A stretch of 40,251 bases of DNA from Planctomycetota bacterium (GCA_003671195.1 QWPJ01000225.1:1-40251); one strand, 5' to 3'. Positions 1 to 8,213 are shown, counted from the stretch's first letter. Notes: generated by a model not told the origin, from the sequence alone. Numbers and translations: made by a program.

Positions 1-1511
1 GCGAACTCCCAGAGGCCTAGGGTGCTAGCCCAGGCTCGCATGAGAGCTTGAGGAATCTCGGCTTGGATGGCCAGCTCATCGATGGTCCGCCCGCGTGGAT
101 CTTCGAGCCAGCCATCGAGTGCCGAGAGGATAGGTTCGGTTTTTTGGACCCAGGAGCTTTGTTGGGAGCGGAGGGTTTGGACCAAGGCATCGAGGTTGCG
201 AATCGGCAGGTCGGGTCGTCCGGCCGCGACGAGTCTTGGATTGGAGATCACGACCGCATCGTCTTGGTTTCCGTCGCCTGCGTCGGAGACTTGGAGATAC
301 AGGGTCAGGTCTTGATTCGGGCTGTCTTGGGCCTCTTTCGGGATGGCCAATCGGAGTTCCTGTTGGTTGCGGATCGGATTGACCGATTCTTGCCAAGCTC
401 TCGGTCCGTCTCGTTTTCCTATATGACCGACGCTTGAGAATTTCCAAAGGGCTTTTTGCCAGGAGAGGACTTCGGCGATCAGAGGATCGGGCGATTCGAG
501 CGGAGTGGATTGCCATTGTTTCTGGAGCGTTGCCATTAGGCCTTGGGGATTGGCTTGATGGAATTGGTTCCAGAGGATTTTTAGGTACTTGGAGTTTAGA
601 CCTTCGGACTTCGCGAGAGCTTCGATGGTTTTCAGAAGTTCATCGGGGCTAGCCGTTGGATTGGATTTTTCGGCATCGCGCAGCTTCAAGGTAGCGACGA
701 GGTATTTCTCGATGGGTAGTCGTCCCCCTTGGTTGGTTTCAAATACGATGCCTTGGAGGTTGACCTTGGAGCCTTCGGATTGGTCGGTAAATGGAGCGTA
801 GAAGTTACGTATTTGCTCGAGGGTTGCGTTGGTCCGGTCCGAGCGCGAGGGGGTATCGGAGAATTCGATTCCTTGGGGCAGCAGGACCACATGCTCGGCG
901 ACCGTTTTTGCAGCATCGAGGTACTTTCGGACCAAGGATGGGGACATGACCAGGGCGGCTCCGGTATTGGAAAAGCCTTCTCCAGCGGCGCTATCGGCAG
1001 GGAATTCTTTGGCCGGTTGGATGTCTTGCAGGAGGGTAAGGTCTTTGATCGAGTTGGTGTATTCGGCGTTATTGAGCCGTCGCAGCAGGACCGGACCAGG
1101 GTCGCCGGCATTGCGTTGGGCTTGAAGGGTCAACCAAGCTTCCATCCAGCCGATGGCGATCAGGCGATCGGATTCTGCTGGCTGAGGTTCCTCTTTGGGT
1201 GGCATCTGCTGCGTTTGAAACTGTTCGAGTACCCGCTGAATCGTTCTGGTATCGCGTTGGATGGAATTCCAGTTGGACCATTGGGTCAGGTCGACATCGG
1301 CCTCGGACCTCTCGGCGTTGTGGCATTTGGAGCAGTGTTTATGAACAAGCGACTGAACCGAGGTTGGGAACGAGCGTTCGAGTTCTTCTTGGCTTGGATC
1401 GGCAACCAACGCATGGGCGGGTTGCCGAGACAGAGCCAACAGCAATCCGAGTGTCCAGAGGAACTTTCGGGGGCTTGATCGCTTCGTGGGAGAGGAAACG
1501 CAGGGATGCAT
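1..1511 (-). CDS. Planctomycete-type cytochrome c protein with DUF1587 (PSD3) domain, C-terminus cut by window edge
   Basis: The minus-strand frame is open from an ATG at 1509-1511 to the window edge, giving about 503 residues of a longer protein. Residues 1-34 look like a signal peptide (basic n-region, LWTLGLLLALS core, cleavage after AHA). A haem-binding CSKCH lies at residues 60-64, and an MPP at about 103-105 could supply the axial Met. From about residue 142 the LRRLNNAEYTNSIKDL block and the FPADSAAGEGFSN stretch match the DUF1587 pattern of planctomycete paralogous secreted cytochromes. The missing C-terminus would normally carry DUF1592/1588/1585-type domains. The family is periplasmic and uncharacterised; its genes are often linked to polysaccharide degradation, but that is not tested here. 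The start is chosen for the signal peptide, since no strong ribosome site is visible. It follows the AIM24 genes by 33 bp on the same strand. Confidence 0.85.
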   Translation of the reverse strand, partial: MHPCVSSPTKRSSPRKFLWTLGLLLALSRQPAHALVADPSQEELERSFPTSVQSLVHKHCSKCHNAERSEADVDLTQWSNWNSIQRDTRTIQRVLEQFQTQQMPPKEEPQPAESDRLIAIGWMEAWLTLQAQRNAGDPGPVLLRRLNNAEYTNSIKDLTLLQDIQPAKEFPADSAAGEGFSNTGAALVMSPSLVRKYLDAAKTVAEHVVLLPQGIEFSDTPSRSDRTNATLEQIRNFYAPFTDQSEGSKVNLQGIVFETNQGGRLPIEKYLVATLKLRDAEKSNPTASPDELLKTIEALAKSEGLNSKYLKILWNQFHQANPQGLMATLQKQWQSTPLESPDPLIAEVLSWQKALWKFSSVGHIGKRDGPRAWQESVNPIRNQQELRLAIPKEAQDSPNQDLTLYLQVSDAGDGNQDDAVVISNPRLVAAGRPDLPIRNLDALVQTLRSQQSSWVQKTEPILSALDGWLEDPRGRTIDELAIQAEIPQALMRAWASTLGLWEF

Positions 1512-1544
1512 GGTTGGCAATAAGTGGTAGGCGGTGGGGTTGTG

Positions 1545-2240
1545 TTACTTGCTCTTCGTAGGCCGGAATCGATCAATCCATGATAGATAAGGCAACACGT
1601 ATCGGGTTTGCACCCATACCTTTCCCTGACCCGCAAATCGGCAAACCAATCCTTCACCGCTGAAGAACAATCGCTTGAATCCACCCCCCCGAAGTCCAGG
1701 TAGAACCGATACGCGGTATTGAAGCGTATCTTCAAAAGCGACGATGTAACCTGTATCGACGATGTAGTCATCCGTCACATCGATCTCCAAAATCGCCCCA
1801 TAGGAGTTGAAGAAGACATCCCCAACCCCACTGGCTTTGAGCAGTACCAACCCCTCTCCGCTGAAAAAACCTTTGGCTCCTTGCCACTTGCCACTGATCT
1901 CGACCCCATCGCTATTGGCCATATAAGCCCCGCGTTGTAGGTAGAGCGTCCCGCCGGTGAGTCGGTAGTGTTGGGTGTCTCCGAGGTGCCCCGGAGCAAA
2001 CAGGACTTCGCCTGGCCCATTCTCCGCGGTGAACGTGTTGACGATCATGCTCTCGCCACCCATCAGACGTCCAAGCGACTTCAATGCGCCACCCTTTAAG
2101 CCCGCCTTGAGCTTCATGTTCGGGGTCATTGCCGCCATGGCCGATGGTTCGGCATGCACCTTTTGGCCCTGCTCCAAGGAGACCTTGAGCATGGAGAAAT
2201 CAGGCCGCATTTGGATTTCGTGCTGAAGTGTCGATGTCAT
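1545..2240 (-). CDS. AIM24 family (TIGR00266-like) protein, paralogue A
   Basis: This 231-residue protein matches the AIM24/TIGR00266 family, an all-beta trimer-forming fold of unknown biochemical role named after a yeast mitochondrial protein. Diagnostic glycine-rich strands are visible: GGESMIVNTFTA at about 60-72, FFSGEGLVLL near 125, an IVDTGYIVAFEDTL segment near 160, and FFSGEGLVCRFAGQGKVWVQTR near the C-terminus. No signal peptide or membrane segment is seen. It is the last and most divergent of three consecutive paralogues, only 12 bp after paralogue B, so co-transcription is likely. The ATG at 2238-2240 has no strong ribosome site; a start at an internal Met is possible but would remove conserved sequence. 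Confidence 0.88.
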   Translation of the reverse strand: MTSTLQHEIQMRPDFSMLKVSLEQGQKVHAEPSAMAAMTPNMKLKAGLKGGALKSLGRLMGGESMIVNTFTAENGPGEVLFAPGHLGDTQHYRLTGGTLYLQRGAYMANSDGVEISGKWQGAKGFFSGEGLVLLKASGVGDVFFNSYGAILEIDVTDDYIVDTGYIVAFEDTLQYRVSVLPGLRGGGFKRLFFSGEGLVCRFAGQGKVWVQTRYVLPYLSWIDRFRPTKSK

Positions 2241-2252
2241 ACAAGGGGTATC

Positions 2253-2936
2253 CTATTTGGCTTTGAGTTTCGGGCCCAACAAAGCGCCTAGCGATGGCAA
2301 CGTGTGGCTTTGATAGTACAGCTTGCCTTGTCCATGGAATTTGCACACAAGCCCTTCGCCTCCCAAGAAACTTCCGATCAAGCTACGGCTGGCTTTGCCG
2401 ATGTTGAATTTCAAGGTGTCCTCAAAGGCGACGATGTGCCCGGTGTCGATGGTGTAGTCTCCGTCGATCTCAAGGCTATGGATCGCACCATAGCTGCTCA
2501 AGTACAACTCGCCTCCCCCCGAGCACTTGACCCAAAACATCGACTCTCCGCTGAACAATGCCGATGAGAAGCCTTGCCATGTCGTATCGATTTCGATTCC
2601 AGGGGTCGATGCCAACCAGCTCGATCCTTGGACGATCATCGTCCCGCCCCGCATGCTGTGGTGGACGCAGTCGCCCAAGAGAGTCGGGCCGATCAAGAGC
2701 GATTGGTCCGGAAGCTGCGCTGTGAAGTGGTTGAGAAAAAAACTCTCGCCCGAAAACATCCGCTTGAGCCCCTTGATGATCCCGCCGCTACCCCCCCGGC
2801 TCTTGGTGGTCGTCTCGACGGTCAAGCCCGAGGTCATGGCGATCATCGCTCCGACCTCGCAAGTGATCGATTCGCCTTGCTCAAGCTCGAATCGAAGAGC
2901 GGTCGCGGCAGGCGGGCATAGCATTTGGTGTCGCAT
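2253..2936 (-). CDS. AIM24 family (TIGR00266-like) protein, paralogue B
   Basis: This 227-residue AIM24 protein is the middle member of the triplet. It carries MFSGESFFLNHFTA at about 60-75, LFSGESMFWVKCSGGGELYLSSYGA near 130-155, a DTGHIVAFEDTL block, and GGEGLVCKFHGQGKLYYQS near the end. These strands repeat the same SGES/GEGL pattern seen in paralogues A and C. It has no transport signal and is probably cytoplasmic. The start at 2936 gives the normal N-terminal strand (LEQGESITCEVGAMIAMTS). It lies 38 bp downstream of paralogue C. Family function is not established; roles in membrane or envelope organisation have been suggested for relatives but cannot be read from this sequence. Confidence 0.9.
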   Translation of the reverse strand: MRHQMLCPPAATALRFELEQGESITCEVGAMIAMTSGLTVETTTKSRGGSGGIIKGLKRMFSGESFFLNHFTAQLPDQSLLIGPTLLGDCVHHSMRGGTMIVQGSSWLASTPGIEIDTTWQGFSSALFSGESMFWVKCSGGGELYLSSYGAIHSLEIDGDYTIDTGHIVAFEDTLKFNIGKASRSLIGSFLGGEGLVCKFHGQGKLYYQSHTLPSLGALLGPKLKAK

Positions 2937-2974
2937 GATGATTCAATCCGTCATTCAATCCGTTTGGAAATGGT

Positions 2975-3631
2975 CTACATCAAGTGGGAATTGGTCCAAG
3001 CCGCCAGTCCATCGAAGGAGCGTGACTGCATGTAGATCTTCCCCTGACCACGGACGCGCGTGATCAACCCCTCGCCGCTGAAGAAGCTCGTGAAGATCCC
3101 ACCGGCCATCCCGACATTGATCGAGATCGTCGGCTCATAAGCGACCAAGTGCCCCGAATCGACGATAAGCTCGCCGTTGATCTCGCGATCGAAGATCGCT
3201 CCATAAGCACCGAACCAGAGTCGACCGCTACCTGAGAGCTTCAATCGAAACAGCCCCTCGCCTGCTATCCAACTCCTAAGGCCAGCCAAACCCAACGCCA
3301 TGCGCACCCCCGGCTCGCAGGCGATGAATGCCCCGGGTTGCAGGTACAAGGTGTTGCCTCGCAACTCCGTGCAGATCATGTCGCCAGGGAACGGCTGGGT
3401 CAGGACCAACTCGGCCGGACTGCTGGCGGAAAATTCATTGACGAAAATCGATTCGTTGCCCAAGAAACGGCGGGCGATCCCACCAAAAAATCCGCCATTA
3501 AAGCGGGTCTTCATCTCGATGTTCGAACTCATCGTGGCCATCGCACCTGCCTCAGCAATGATGCGATCGCCGGCCCCAAGCTGGACGTGCAAGTTTGCAA
3601 ACGACGGGCGATTTCGTATATCGACTTGCAT
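2975..3631 (-). CDS. AIM24 family (TIGR00266-like) protein, paralogue C
   Basis: This is the first of three consecutive AIM24 paralogues, 218 residues from the ATG at 3629-3631. That start has a GAGG about 7 bp upstream and gives a normal family N-terminus (MQVDIRNRPSFANLHVQLGAGD). The open frame runs upstream to 3850, but the extra 73 residues are unlike the family and would overlap the end of the M48 gene by 127 bp, so they are rejected. Conserved strands include LGNESIFVNEFSAS, WIAGEGLFRLKLSGSGRLWFGAYGA, DSGHLVAYEPTI and FFSGEGLITRVRGQGKIYMQS. It sits 92 bp after the peptidase stop and 38 bp before paralogue B. Confidence in the family is high; the biological role is unknown. Confidence 0.9.
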   Translation of the reverse strand: MQVDIRNRPSFANLHVQLGAGDRIIAEAGAMATMSSNIEMKTRFNGGFFGGIARRFLGNESIFVNEFSASSPAELVLTQPFPGDMICTELRGNTLYLQPGAFIACEPGVRMALGLAGLRSWIAGEGLFRLKLSGSGRLWFGAYGAIFDREINGELIVDSGHLVAYEPTISINVGMAGGIFTSFFSGEGLITRVRGQGKIYMQSRSFDGLAAWTNSHLM

Positions 3632-3723
3632 GCGATGCCTCGCGAAATGGTTCTTGTTTTTGGTTGTCAGGTTCCCGGTGACCAAGTCCACTTCGGCTTG
3701 CGTCCTCGGCGGAACCTTTCGAA

Positions 3724-4851
3724 TTATAACGCTTCCTGAGCGGCCTTGAGGTCCAATTGCAAAGGTTCGTACTGGACTACAGGGAGCTTTTTTTGGTGGT
3801 CTTGAATGCTTTGGACCCGAGTCTCGTGCTGTGGATGGGTGCTGATCCAAGCCATCGCGTCGGGCAGATCTCCCATCTTTTCCTTGAGCATCTCGAAAAA
3901 GTCAGCCATCGCCTTCGGATCGATCTTGGCGGCGTTCAACATGCGAGCCCCCTCCAAATCTGCTTCGGTCTCCGCCGCTCGGCTGTAGCTCGTCAAGATC
4001 GATGTCTGCGCGACTTGGGCACCAAGTGCCACGAGCCCCCCGACATCGCCGACCATGATTTGAATCGCTGCGACGATCCCTAGAGATTGGCTCACGCGTT
4101 CGATCCCATGCCGAAGCGTCGCATGGGACATCTCGTGCGCCAATACACCCGCGATTTGCTCTGCCGATTTGGCTTCTTTGATCAATCCAGTAAATACCAC
4201 GATCTGCCCACCGGGCAACGCAAAGGCATTGATGTCCGCGTCCTCGACGACCGTCACCTTGAACTTCAACTCGGGGATCGACGCGTGGGGCTTGAGCTTG
4301 TCGACGATCTCTTGAACCAAGCGACTCGCAGGATGGTTCGCTTCGAGCTTGCGACCCATCTCCATCCCACTGAAGGCCATCGTGCCGATCTTCTCGTCGA
4401 CCGATACGGGCAAGGCTCTTATGGCGATCTTGGCCGTCCAGAGCACTCCAAAGTAGCCGAGGAACAAAAGCAGCGCGCAGGCCACAGCGCTAAATGTAAG
4501 CCAAAACCGAAATCGATTCGCATCGGCCGCAAGCCCCTTCTTGAGCTGTTTCAACGGCCCCGCCAACATGCCCCCGGACTGAAAGTCCAATTCCTTGGCA
4601 AAGTTCTTCTCCTCGCAAAAGATCGTCAAATCGCCTTCTTTGGTCCGACAGAATACCATCCGATTCGAAGCTCCCCCGAGATCGATCTGGCACTGATTCA
4701 ACGGGATGCTAAATCGCATGCTCGGCTCGCTGATCGTATCGGCGATCAACTCCCCTCGCGCGATCGATAGGGTCGCTCCAGATCGACCACCGGGAATCGA
4801 TGCATGGAATACCCCGCCCTGGAAACTCTCTCGACTCGCCGGCATTACCAT
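3724..4851 (-). CDS. M48 family zinc metallopeptidase, membrane-anchored
   Basis: This is a predicted zinc endopeptidase of the M48 (HtpX/Oma1/BepA) group. Numbering from the ATG at 4849-4851, an N-terminal beta-rich domain (FQGGVFHASIPGGRSGATLSI and following; resembles the DUF7092-type region of M48 proteins) occupies about 8-90. One transmembrane helix lies at about 118-138, and the peptidase domain follows. The zinc motif HEMSH is at about 239-243, and a downstream AAETEADLEGARML segment supplies the third ligand Glu. A TLRHGIERV helix follows the first motif, as is usual. The frame extends upstream to 4968, but those 39 residues (EHEHEQLDAEHEK type) are encoded by the repeat element described next, so the ATG at 4851, with GGAA upstream, is preferred. 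It heads the co-directional AIM24 cluster. Membrane protein quality control is the likely role, by family only. Confidence 0.88.
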   Translation of the reverse strand: MVMPASRESFQGGVFHASIPGGRSGATLSIARGELIADTISEPSMRFSIPLNQCQIDLGGASNRMVFCRTKEGDLTIFCEEKNFAKELDFQSGGMLAGPLKQLKKGLAADANRFRFWLTFSAVACALLLFLGYFGVLWTAKIAIRALPVSVDEKIGTMAFSGMEMGRKLEANHPASRLVQEIVDKLKPHASIPELKFKVTVVEDADINAFALPGGQIVVFTGLIKEAKSAEQIAGVLAHEMSHATLRHGIERVSQSLGIVAAIQIMVGDVGGLVALGAQVAQTSILTSYSRAAETEADLEGARMLNAAKIDPKAMADFFEMLKEKMGDLPDAMAWISTHPQHETRVQSIQDHQKKLPVVQYEPLQLDLKAAQEAL

Positions 4852-4900
4852 CGCAGGATTCCGCTGAAGAAGGACGTGGGATTCGGATCGATGTTGCTGC

Positions 4901-5037
4901 TTCTCGTGCTCAGCATCGAGTTGCTCGTGCTCGTGCTCGAATCGCTCTAGTATAGCTATCCGGCCCATTGGTCCGCAAGTTACCGCGAACCGCTTCGATC
5001 AACGATCGGCATCGCCGCAGTTCAAACAGCCATCGAG
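4901..5037. repeat. Copy A of a duplicated element: GTGCTC array plus 102-bp core
   Basis: The core 4936-5037 recurs at 5161-5262 (offset 225 bp). By eye there are four mismatches in 102 bp (4941, 4945, 4953, 5023). Similarity continues upstream into short arrays of GCTCGT units around AGCATCG, which differ in copy number between the copies. The core has no gene-like reading frame; the peptide it could encode is simply repeated with the DNA. It lies directly upstream of the M48 gene and probably overlaps its promoter or 5' leader. The nature of the element is unknown. Confidence 0.85.
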
Positions 5038-5109
5038 CTCTCCTCGGCCTCCGTCGGCTTCATGCCGGCGGGGCCAAGATTTGCAGCTACAGGGGTGGTC
5101 ATACTTCTT

Positions 5110-5262
5110 CTCGTACTCGTACTCAGCATCGCGGTACTCGTACTCGTACTCGTACTCCTACTCGATTCGTTCTAGTAAAGCTATCCGGCCCATTGGTCCG
5201 CAAGTTACCGCGAACCGCTTCGATCAACGATCGGCATCGCCGCAGTTTAAACAGCCATCGAG
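5110..5262. repeat. Copy B of the duplicated element: GTACTC array plus 102-bp core
   Basis: The core 5161-5262 is the second copy of 4936-5037. It is preceded by an array of TCGTAC/GTACTC hexamers (about 5110-5163) interrupted by AGCATCG, the same interruption as in copy A. The array base differs between copies (GTACTC here, GTGCTC in A), so the arrays have been homogenised separately. On its other side the core is followed immediately by the same hexamer in inverted orientation (GAGTACGAGTAC from 5260), so copy B is bracketed by inverted arrays. Confidence 0.85.
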
Positions 5263-5333
5263 TACGAGTACCGTCCGCCGCGGCGGACTGAGTACCGCTT
5301 CGCTGAGTACCGCTTCGCTGAGTACGAGTAGGA
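5260..5333. repeat. Inverted GAGTAC array with perfect 16-bp palindrome and 15-bp tandem repeats
   Basis: GAGTACGAGTAC begins at about 5260 and is the reverse complement of the array upstream of copy B. A perfect palindrome GTCCGCCGCGGCGGAC occupies 5273-5288. It is followed by two exact copies of TGAGTACCGCTTCGC (5289-5303 and 5304-5318) and then TGAGTACGAGTAGG. The stretch 5334-5384 up to the lepB stop shows nothing recognisable beyond two short GCTCAGCG copies. Confidence 0.8.
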
Positions 5334-5384
5334 CAAAATCCGATGCGATCCACGAACATGGTCTCTCTTGCTCAGCGATCTTGC

Positions 5385-6764
5385 TCAGCGGGGGAGTTGC
5401 TTGACAAGCCCCTCCATCAGGCCAGTCCGTGGTTCGAGGATTCCCAAGAGCTCGTCTCGAACGACTCGAGGCCGCTCCCAATACCTGGAGTCCTCGGAGA
5501 TCGTACCGTTATCGCCGAGCACAATCCAACCTCCGGCCGCTTTAAATTCCTGCTCAGGGGTGTCTCGGATGCCACGGTAATGCAAACCTCGATAGATCAT
5601 ACAACGGTCGATCAGCCCCGGAGGATCTACCAAACTCAGATCGGTCCATCGGAGCCCCTCTTGCATGGGTCCCAATGCAACCGACCATCGCTCTTGACCC
5701 TCGTCGAACACGATCAAACGTCCCCCAAGGACCACGACGTGGATCCAGGTCGGCTGCCAGGATCGGATCAAGCCGATCTGCGGCAAGGGGGATGGCACCG
5801 AACCGGTGCCGTCTTGGATTCCAGGTGCCACCAAGGTCACTTGGGTGTCTTTCTCATAACACGAAAGCTCGATCGGTAGCCTTTGGTCGCCATGGGCTAA
5901 CTGAAACTTGAGATTCCAGTTGCTCTGGGGCTGGGCTAGCCTCATCGCGATCCCGATGTCACTTACGGCAACCAACTGGTGCGAGTCGTGGGCATTGATC
6001 GGCAATGCGTTGTCGATCGGAGCTGCAAATCCAGAGAGGAATTCCTCGAGGGTATTGCCGGGTGAATTTTCGCCGGATTGATTTTCGCCGGGTGATTTCG
6101 AACCGAGCTCCCAGTGGGCTATCAAGACGGCCTGTTGCAAAAATTCTCTAAGGGTCGGGACGATCGGTTTGCCATCGGCATAGATGCGCCCCTGGGCAAT
6201 GCGGATCGTCTCGCCAGGCAGTCCGACGACCCGTTTGACTTGGTTTGCTTGGTTGACCTTTGGGTCCGCCTCTGGGTTGTCGTCCTGGCGCGCTTCGAGC
6301 ACAAGCATGTCCCAACGGTCCACGAGGTCGGATTGGCCTCCCGAAGGCCGATCTTCCTGAAGACCCGTTCGGCCCGCTATGCTCGGTCTGAGCCGCCGTA
6401 TCGGTACATACCGGACCGTCTCGCCTTGGGTGAGCTTGGGATCCGAAGTCTCGAGGTACTCGCGGCAGAATCGGCAACGCGCCTCGCGGTTCGGATTCCA
6501 AGCGTCATAGGTCCATGAGTTGGACGATTGGCAGTTGGTGCAGACAAGCTCGAGCCTCGGCCCACGCAGGGCCGGTTCCATCGACGAGCCGGCGATGCGC
6601 CCGACTCGCACAACGTGCGATTGCCGCATCAGGAGGTACGCACCGATTAGACCCAGGATCAAAAAAGCCAGCAGCCCGAGCGTTGCAACGACAAACCAGC
6701 GACTCGGCCGCTGTGCGCCGAGCTGTTGAGGAATCTCGTCGGGCAAGGGGCTAGTTGTCTTCAC
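5385..6764 (-). CDS. lepB: Signal peptidase I (S26) with inserted zinc ribbon and large extra domain
   Basis: This is a membrane serine/lysine protease that removes signal peptides from exported proteins. A transmembrane helix lies at about 22-46. The catalytic Ser is in GSSMEP (S61) and the general-base Lys is in VKRVVGLPGE (K177). The conserved box E reads GGWIVLGDN at 411-419 with SEDSRYW after it. Two features are unusual. First, a zinc-ribbon-like insert lies right after the Ser box, with CTNC at about 75-78 and CRFC at about 97-100. Second, about 210 residues separate the GDG-like KPIVP strand from box E. Total length is 459 residues, against roughly 250-320 for typical bacterial enzymes. 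The insert contains a small SPGENQSGENSPGN repeat. The start overlaps the end of the PQQ-propeller gene by 14 bp, so the two are probably co-transcribed and translationally coupled. Confidence 0.88.
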   Translation of the reverse strand: MKTTSPLPDEIPQQLGAQRPSRWFVVATLGLLAFLILGLIGAYLLMRQSHVVRVGRIAGSSMEPALRGPRLELVCTNCQSSNSWTYDAWNPNREARCRFCREYLETSDPKLTQGETVRYVPIRRLRPSIAGRTGLQEDRPSGGQSDLVDRWDMLVLEARQDDNPEADPKVNQANQVKRVVGLPGETIRIAQGRIYADGKPIVPTLREFLQQAVLIAHWELGSKSPGENQSGENSPGNTLEEFLSGFAAPIDNALPINAHDSHQLVAVSDIGIAMRLAQPQSNWNLKFQLAHGDQRLPIELSCYEKDTQVTLVAPGIQDGTGSVPSPLPQIGLIRSWQPTWIHVVVLGGRLIVFDEGQERWSVALGPMQEGLRWTDLSLVDPPGLIDRCMIYRGLHYRGIRDTPEQEFKAAGGWIVLGDNGTISEDSRYWERPRVVRDELLGILEPRTGLMEGLVKQLPR

Positions 6765-8130
6765 CGATGCGATAGAGTCCGTCCTCGGTTCGAATGATCA
6801 AATCGTTTTGATCGACAGCATAAGACGCAAACACGCGGCCCGGCAGCGAGCATCGTCCGATTTCGGTAGCGGTTTGTCCGATCTCCATGACGATCGCTTC
6901 GCCCGCCTCGCTTTGGAAGTAAACGCGGTTCCCGATGGCGATCGGGGATGCGGAATAATTCCCTCCCAACCGCTTTTGCCAAACCTTGGCCCCGTCGCTG
7001 ACGGAAATTCCGGTGGCCACTCCGCCATCGCTGACCATAACGATTTGGTCGCCGACGGGTACAGGGCTAGGTGTGTTCGGAACCGCCGTAGGTACAGTCC
7101 AGCGAATATGCGTCTCGGTCACATCTCCGGTCCCCGTCGGGTCGATCGCAAGGAGTTTCGGGGACATATAGCCGGTGCTGATCAACACCAAACCCTGATG
7201 GTACAGAGGCCTGACGATCAGAGAGAAGCCGCTGTAACGGACCGACCAAAGGACCTTGCCGGTCTTCGGGTCGAGCGATTGAACGATGTCCGAACCCGGC
7301 GAGATGACTTGGACCTGTCCACCGACGGTGATGGCCTGAGGGGTCGCGAAGGAAAAAGGTCGATCGGTCGCTACGTCCCGATCGGTCCGCCAGACCTCTT
7401 TGCCGGTCCGAACGTCCAATGCCAGTGTGTAAGGTTTCTCGGAGCCATCGCAGGTCAGGATCAAAAGATCGCCGACAACGATCGGCGAGCCGCCATTGCC
7501 GTGGACCGGGTTGTAGGAGTGCTCCCGATCGGTCCAGAGGATCTTGCCATCGAGCGACAGGCATGCGGTTCCTTGATGCCCGAAATGGACGAAAAGACGG
7601 ACAGTATCGCTCGTCGGGTCGTTGTGGGCTAGAACCGTCGGGCTCGCATGCGAGTTCTTTTTGTGGATGCTCGGCGCATCGGTGGGTTGGTCGAAGATTT
7701 TTTGGTCGAAGATCAACAAACCATTCGAAGCGTTGTAACAGCTCAGGTACAGCGACTGCGGGCCGGTCAGGGATTCGGCAAGCGTTTTTGGATCGGATCC
7801 CGCCGAACGTTGATCCGCTGGGCCTTGATCCGCCGAGCCTTGGCGCGCCGAGGTCACGTAGATCGCATTGCCGACGACCACCGGCGAGGACCAACCGAGC
7901 CCTTCGGTGGGCGTATGCCAGCGAACATTCTTACGCTGCTCGTCCTGGACAAGCCATTCGACGGGAAGCTTCGTGCCGTTGGCGACCACGCCGTTTTGGG
8001 CCGGTCCACGGAACTCAGGCCAATCGGCTTGGGCTTTTCCAGGAAATGCGATGAACAAGCAACTCGCAAGGGCGCACCCTACAAGTCGGTACGAAAGTGC
8101 GTTACACTGAACTCGGGTCGATGGATTCAT
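6751..8130 (-). CDS. Secreted PQQ-type beta-propeller repeat protein
   Basis: This 459-residue protein has a signal peptide (about 1-35, ending GKAQA) and then repeated beta-propeller blades with the tryptophan-docking pattern of PQQ/BamB-like proteins. Examples are WPEFRGPAQNG, GWSSPVVVGNAIYVTS, GSPIVVGDLLILTCDG, LDVRTGKEVWRTD, LDPKTGKVLWSVR and SPIAIGNRVYFQSEAGEAIVM. The opening WPxFRGP is typical of planctomycete members. No catalytic dehydrogenase motif was recognised, so it may be a binding or scaffold protein in the periplasm rather than an enzyme. A small duplication (GSADQGPADQ) sits in a linker near residue 100. Transcription is minus-strand, divergent from the SMP-30 gene, and the end overlaps lepB. 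The start is the only Met before the signal peptide. Confidence 0.85.
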   Translation of the reverse strand: MNPSTRVQCNALSYRLVGCALASCLFIAFPGKAQADWPEFRGPAQNGVVANGTKLPVEWLVQDEQRKNVRWHTPTEGLGWSSPVVVGNAIYVTSARQGSADQGPADQRSAGSDPKTLAESLTGPQSLYLSCYNASNGLLIFDQKIFDQPTDAPSIHKKNSHASPTVLAHNDPTSDTVRLFVHFGHQGTACLSLDGKILWTDREHSYNPVHGNGGSPIVVGDLLILTCDGSEKPYTLALDVRTGKEVWRTDRDVATDRPFSFATPQAITVGGQVQVISPGSDIVQSLDPKTGKVLWSVRYSGFSLIVRPLYHQGLVLISTGYMSPKLLAIDPTGTGDVTETHIRWTVPTAVPNTPSPVPVGDQIVMVSDGGVATGISVSDGAKVWQKRLGGNYSASPIAIGNRVYFQSEAGEAIVMEIGQTATEIGRCSLPGRVFASYAVDQNDLIIRTEDGLYRIGEDN

Positions 8131-8213
8131 ATTTTGTTTTACGGAATGCTCTGATGCGTTCGGGTTTCTGGGACTTCCACCGATCCGAACGGAATTTACA
8201 AGTCGAGGAAATC

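Noticed and set aside
48..1478. Several plus-strand open frames of 80-250 codons opposite the cytochrome gene
   Set aside because: No family resemblance; they are antisense to a minus-strand frame with signal peptide, CSKCH haem site and DUF1587 motifs.
4968..5291. A 107-codon plus-strand open frame with an internally repeated peptide
   Set aside because: The peptide repeat is only the 102-bp DNA repeat translated twice; no start signal or homology.
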